6,570 nt of DNA. It comes from an uncultured Bacteroides sp. (GTDB lineage: Bacteria > Bacteroidota > Bacteroidia > Bacteroidales > Bacteroidaceae). This document shows positions 5,962-6,570 of this stretch, one piece after another (within the stretch, counting starts at the first letter, position 1; each line of letters begins with the position of its first letter). The notes below the pieces were generated by a model. That model was given only the letters and a program-made list of their open reading frames with translations. It had not been told where the DNA came from and did not search any database. The position numbers and the translations under genes were made by a program. The stretch covers positions 1-6,570 of the forward strand of contig CAKUYM010000241.1 of the NCBI GenBank assembly GCA_934716785.1. The letters run 5' to 3'.

Positions 5962-6058
5962 GTTGCAGATAAACGGTATCGGCAACGTCATCTGCAACAG
6001 TATCTGCAACGCTATAATTATTTATCTGTCAGTTTGTTATTGCGGTTTTGTTGCAGAT
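5962..6058. repeat. 12-bp tandem repeat between inverted GTTGCAGAT words
   Basis: Three tandem 12-base units run 5978-6013: ATCGGCAACGTC, ATCTGCAACAGT and ATCTGCAACGCT. The nine-base word GTTGCAGAT occurs forward at 5962-5970 and 6050-6058 and inverted at 5990-5998 and 6002-6010. Two side-by-side hairpins can therefore form (5962 with 5998, 6002 with 6058), each with a perfect 9-bp stem. No function is evident. Confidence 0.8.
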
Positions 6059-6083
6059 GGCAGATGTCTTTTATTTTTCAAAC

Positions 6084-6220
6084 TTTATTGTAGGGGCTCC
6101 CACCTATCCTTGTCAGATTGCTGCAAAAGCGCCATTACGACTTGGAGCAATCCTATTTCCGTAATCTACCAAAGCGGCTACCTTACCATCAAAGGCTATG
6201 ATGAACGTTTGGGTATATAA
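6084..6220 (+). pseudogene. Remnant of an AAA-ATPase-like / PD-(D/E)XK (DUF1703) gene
   Basis: Three short stretches in three frames recall one conserved region of the Bacteroidales AAA-ATPase_like/PDDEXK_9 (DUF1703) family: IVGAPTY (6087-6107), then after one extra base LVRLLQKRHYDLEQ (6109-6150), then NPISVIYQSGYLTIKGYDER (6149-6208), ending in TAA at 6218. In intact members, as I remember them, the order is G(T/A)PTYLVxLL, YDL, about 20 residues, then NPIPVIYQSGYLTIKGYD, continuing into YxLGFPNEEV. So there is a frameshift, a deletion of perhaps 45-60 bases, and loss of everything downstream. The ATPase Walker motifs and nuclease domain are absent. The fragment stops about seven bases before the right inverted repeat arm. 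The family assignment rests on recalled motifs, not a search. Confidence 0.72.
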
Positions 6221-6226
6221 AGAGTT

Positions 6227-6256
6227 TTTAAATGAAAGAGCCGTGTTATATATAAT
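6227..6256 (-). repeat. Right 30-bp inverted repeat arm
   Basis: It is the inverted partner of 5693-5722 (29 of 30). It starts seven bases after the stop that ends the ATPase-like remnant and lies 149 bases before the -33 box of the tRNA-Glu promoter. Confidence 0.9.
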
Positions 6257-6404
6257 AAGGTGTAACAGGAAGTAATCTTACGGTTTTCTTTCAACATAAA
6301 AAAACTTGCATAACACCACCCATCTATAATCAATTGATAATCAGAAGTAAACAATTAAGCTAAAGAATAAATCAAAAAAAATCTTCTATTTTTTCCATAA
6401 AATG

Positions 6405-6435
6405 TTTGCCAGTATAAAAAAAGTTCATACCTTTG
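6405..6435 (+). promoter_or_regulatory. Bacteroides-type promoter of tRNA-Glu
   Basis: TTTG (6405-6408), exactly 19 bases, then TACCTTTG (6428-6435) match both consensus boxes. Transcription should begin near 6442, with a leader of about 56 bases. Its presence shows that the repeat-rich region to the left is not needed to transcribe the tRNA. Confidence 0.82.
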
Positions 6436-6498
6436 CATCCGCAATCGAGAAACAAACTATGCTTCGAGAAAGCTACTGCAGAAATGCAACAATAGGAT

Positions 6499-6570
6499 GG
6501 CCCGTTCGTCTATCGGTTAGGACGCAAGATTTTCATTCTTGAAAGGGGGGTTCGATTCCCCCACGGGCTA
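6499..6570 (+). tRNA. tRNA-Glu, anticodon UUC
   Basis: A complete 72-base cloverleaf: acceptor GGCCCGT/ACGGGCT with a G-U first pair, D stem GTCT/GGAC, anticodon stem CAAGA/TCTTG, T arm GGGGG-TTCGATT-CCCCC, and discriminator A. The loop TTTTCAT gives anticodon UUC for glutamate. It ends at the window edge, so a CCA end and following genes cannot be seen. Confidence 0.97.

Larger units (their letters stand above)
5693..6256. mobile_element. Candidate 564-bp element bounded by 30-bp inverted repeats
   Basis: The arms 5693-5722 (from ATTATATATAACACGG) and 6227-6256 (ending CCGTGTTATATATAAT) are inverted copies identical at 29 of 30 positions. Matching stops sharply at both ends. Inside are the palindromic 22-bp array, a 12-bp tandem repeat and a decayed AAA-ATPase-like gene fragment that runs almost to the right arm. 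No transposase or invertase gene is inside, and no direct target duplication is visible in the flanks (GAGTGG left, AAGGTG right). It could be a non-autonomous or internally deleted mobile element, an invertible segment, or simply a repeat-rich relic. The inverted repeat is certain; the mobile interpretation is inference. Confidence 0.5.

Noticed and set aside
5732..6220. 162-residue plus-strand open frame across the repeat region
   Set aside because: It is open mainly because the 22-bp array and 12-bp repeat avoid stops. Its first part is 7-residue repeats that mirror the DNA units, and its end is one frame of the frameshifted ATPase-like remnant. No ribosome site or promoter.
6329..6338. 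Palindrome ATCAATTGAT as an operator
   Set aside because: A ten-base AT-rich palindrome is expected by chance at this composition, and it is too far upstream of the tRNA-Glu promoter to be argued as its operator.

Overview
The window looks like a chromosomal segment of a Bacteroides-type member of the Bacteroidales. Three things support this. The promoters match the Bacteroides primary sigma factor pattern (TTTG, 19 bases, TAnnTTTG). Most genes start without a Shine-Dalgarno sequence. The gene order (bS21, tyrosine recombinase, HPF, tRNA-Thr) is, from memory, the block that sits ahead of the tuf/secE/nusG/rpl region in these bacteria.

Left part (1-1820): a minus-strand housekeeping cluster, rpsU (bS21) - XerC-like tyrosine recombinase - hpf (ribosome hibernation factor) - tRNA-Thr(UGU). 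rpsU and the tRNA each have a near-consensus promoter, and a weaker internal promoter may precede the recombinase. hpf is the only protein gene here with a strong Shine-Dalgarno sequence.

Middle (1821-4310): two plus-strand genes, a three-domain M24B Xaa-Pro aminopeptidase and a gamma-carbonic-anhydrase-like hexapeptide protein. A long perfect-stem hairpin without a U-tract separates them. A second hairpin, probably a shared terminator, follows the carbonic anhydrase and separates it from a convergent minus-strand gene for an unrecognised secreted lipoprotein (4401-5129). The lipoprotein gene is preceded by a five-codon ORF with an excellent Shine-Dalgarno sequence.

Right part (5130-6570): about 1.37 kb without an intact protein gene, ending in tRNA-Glu(UUC) behind a consensus promoter. 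This stretch is rich in structure: an imperfect inverted repeat (5519-5637), then a 564-bp unit bounded by 30-bp inverted repeats that match at 29 of 30 positions (5693-5722 and 6227-6256). Inside the unit lie a seven-copy, roughly 22-bp array of palindromic GTTTCCC/GGGAAC units, a 12-bp tandem repeat flanked by inverted GTTGCAGAT words, and a multiply frameshifted remnant of a Bacteroidales AAA-ATPase-like/PD-(D/E)XK (DUF1703) gene. This unit is the best candidate for something undescribed: a decayed or miniature mobile or invertible element.
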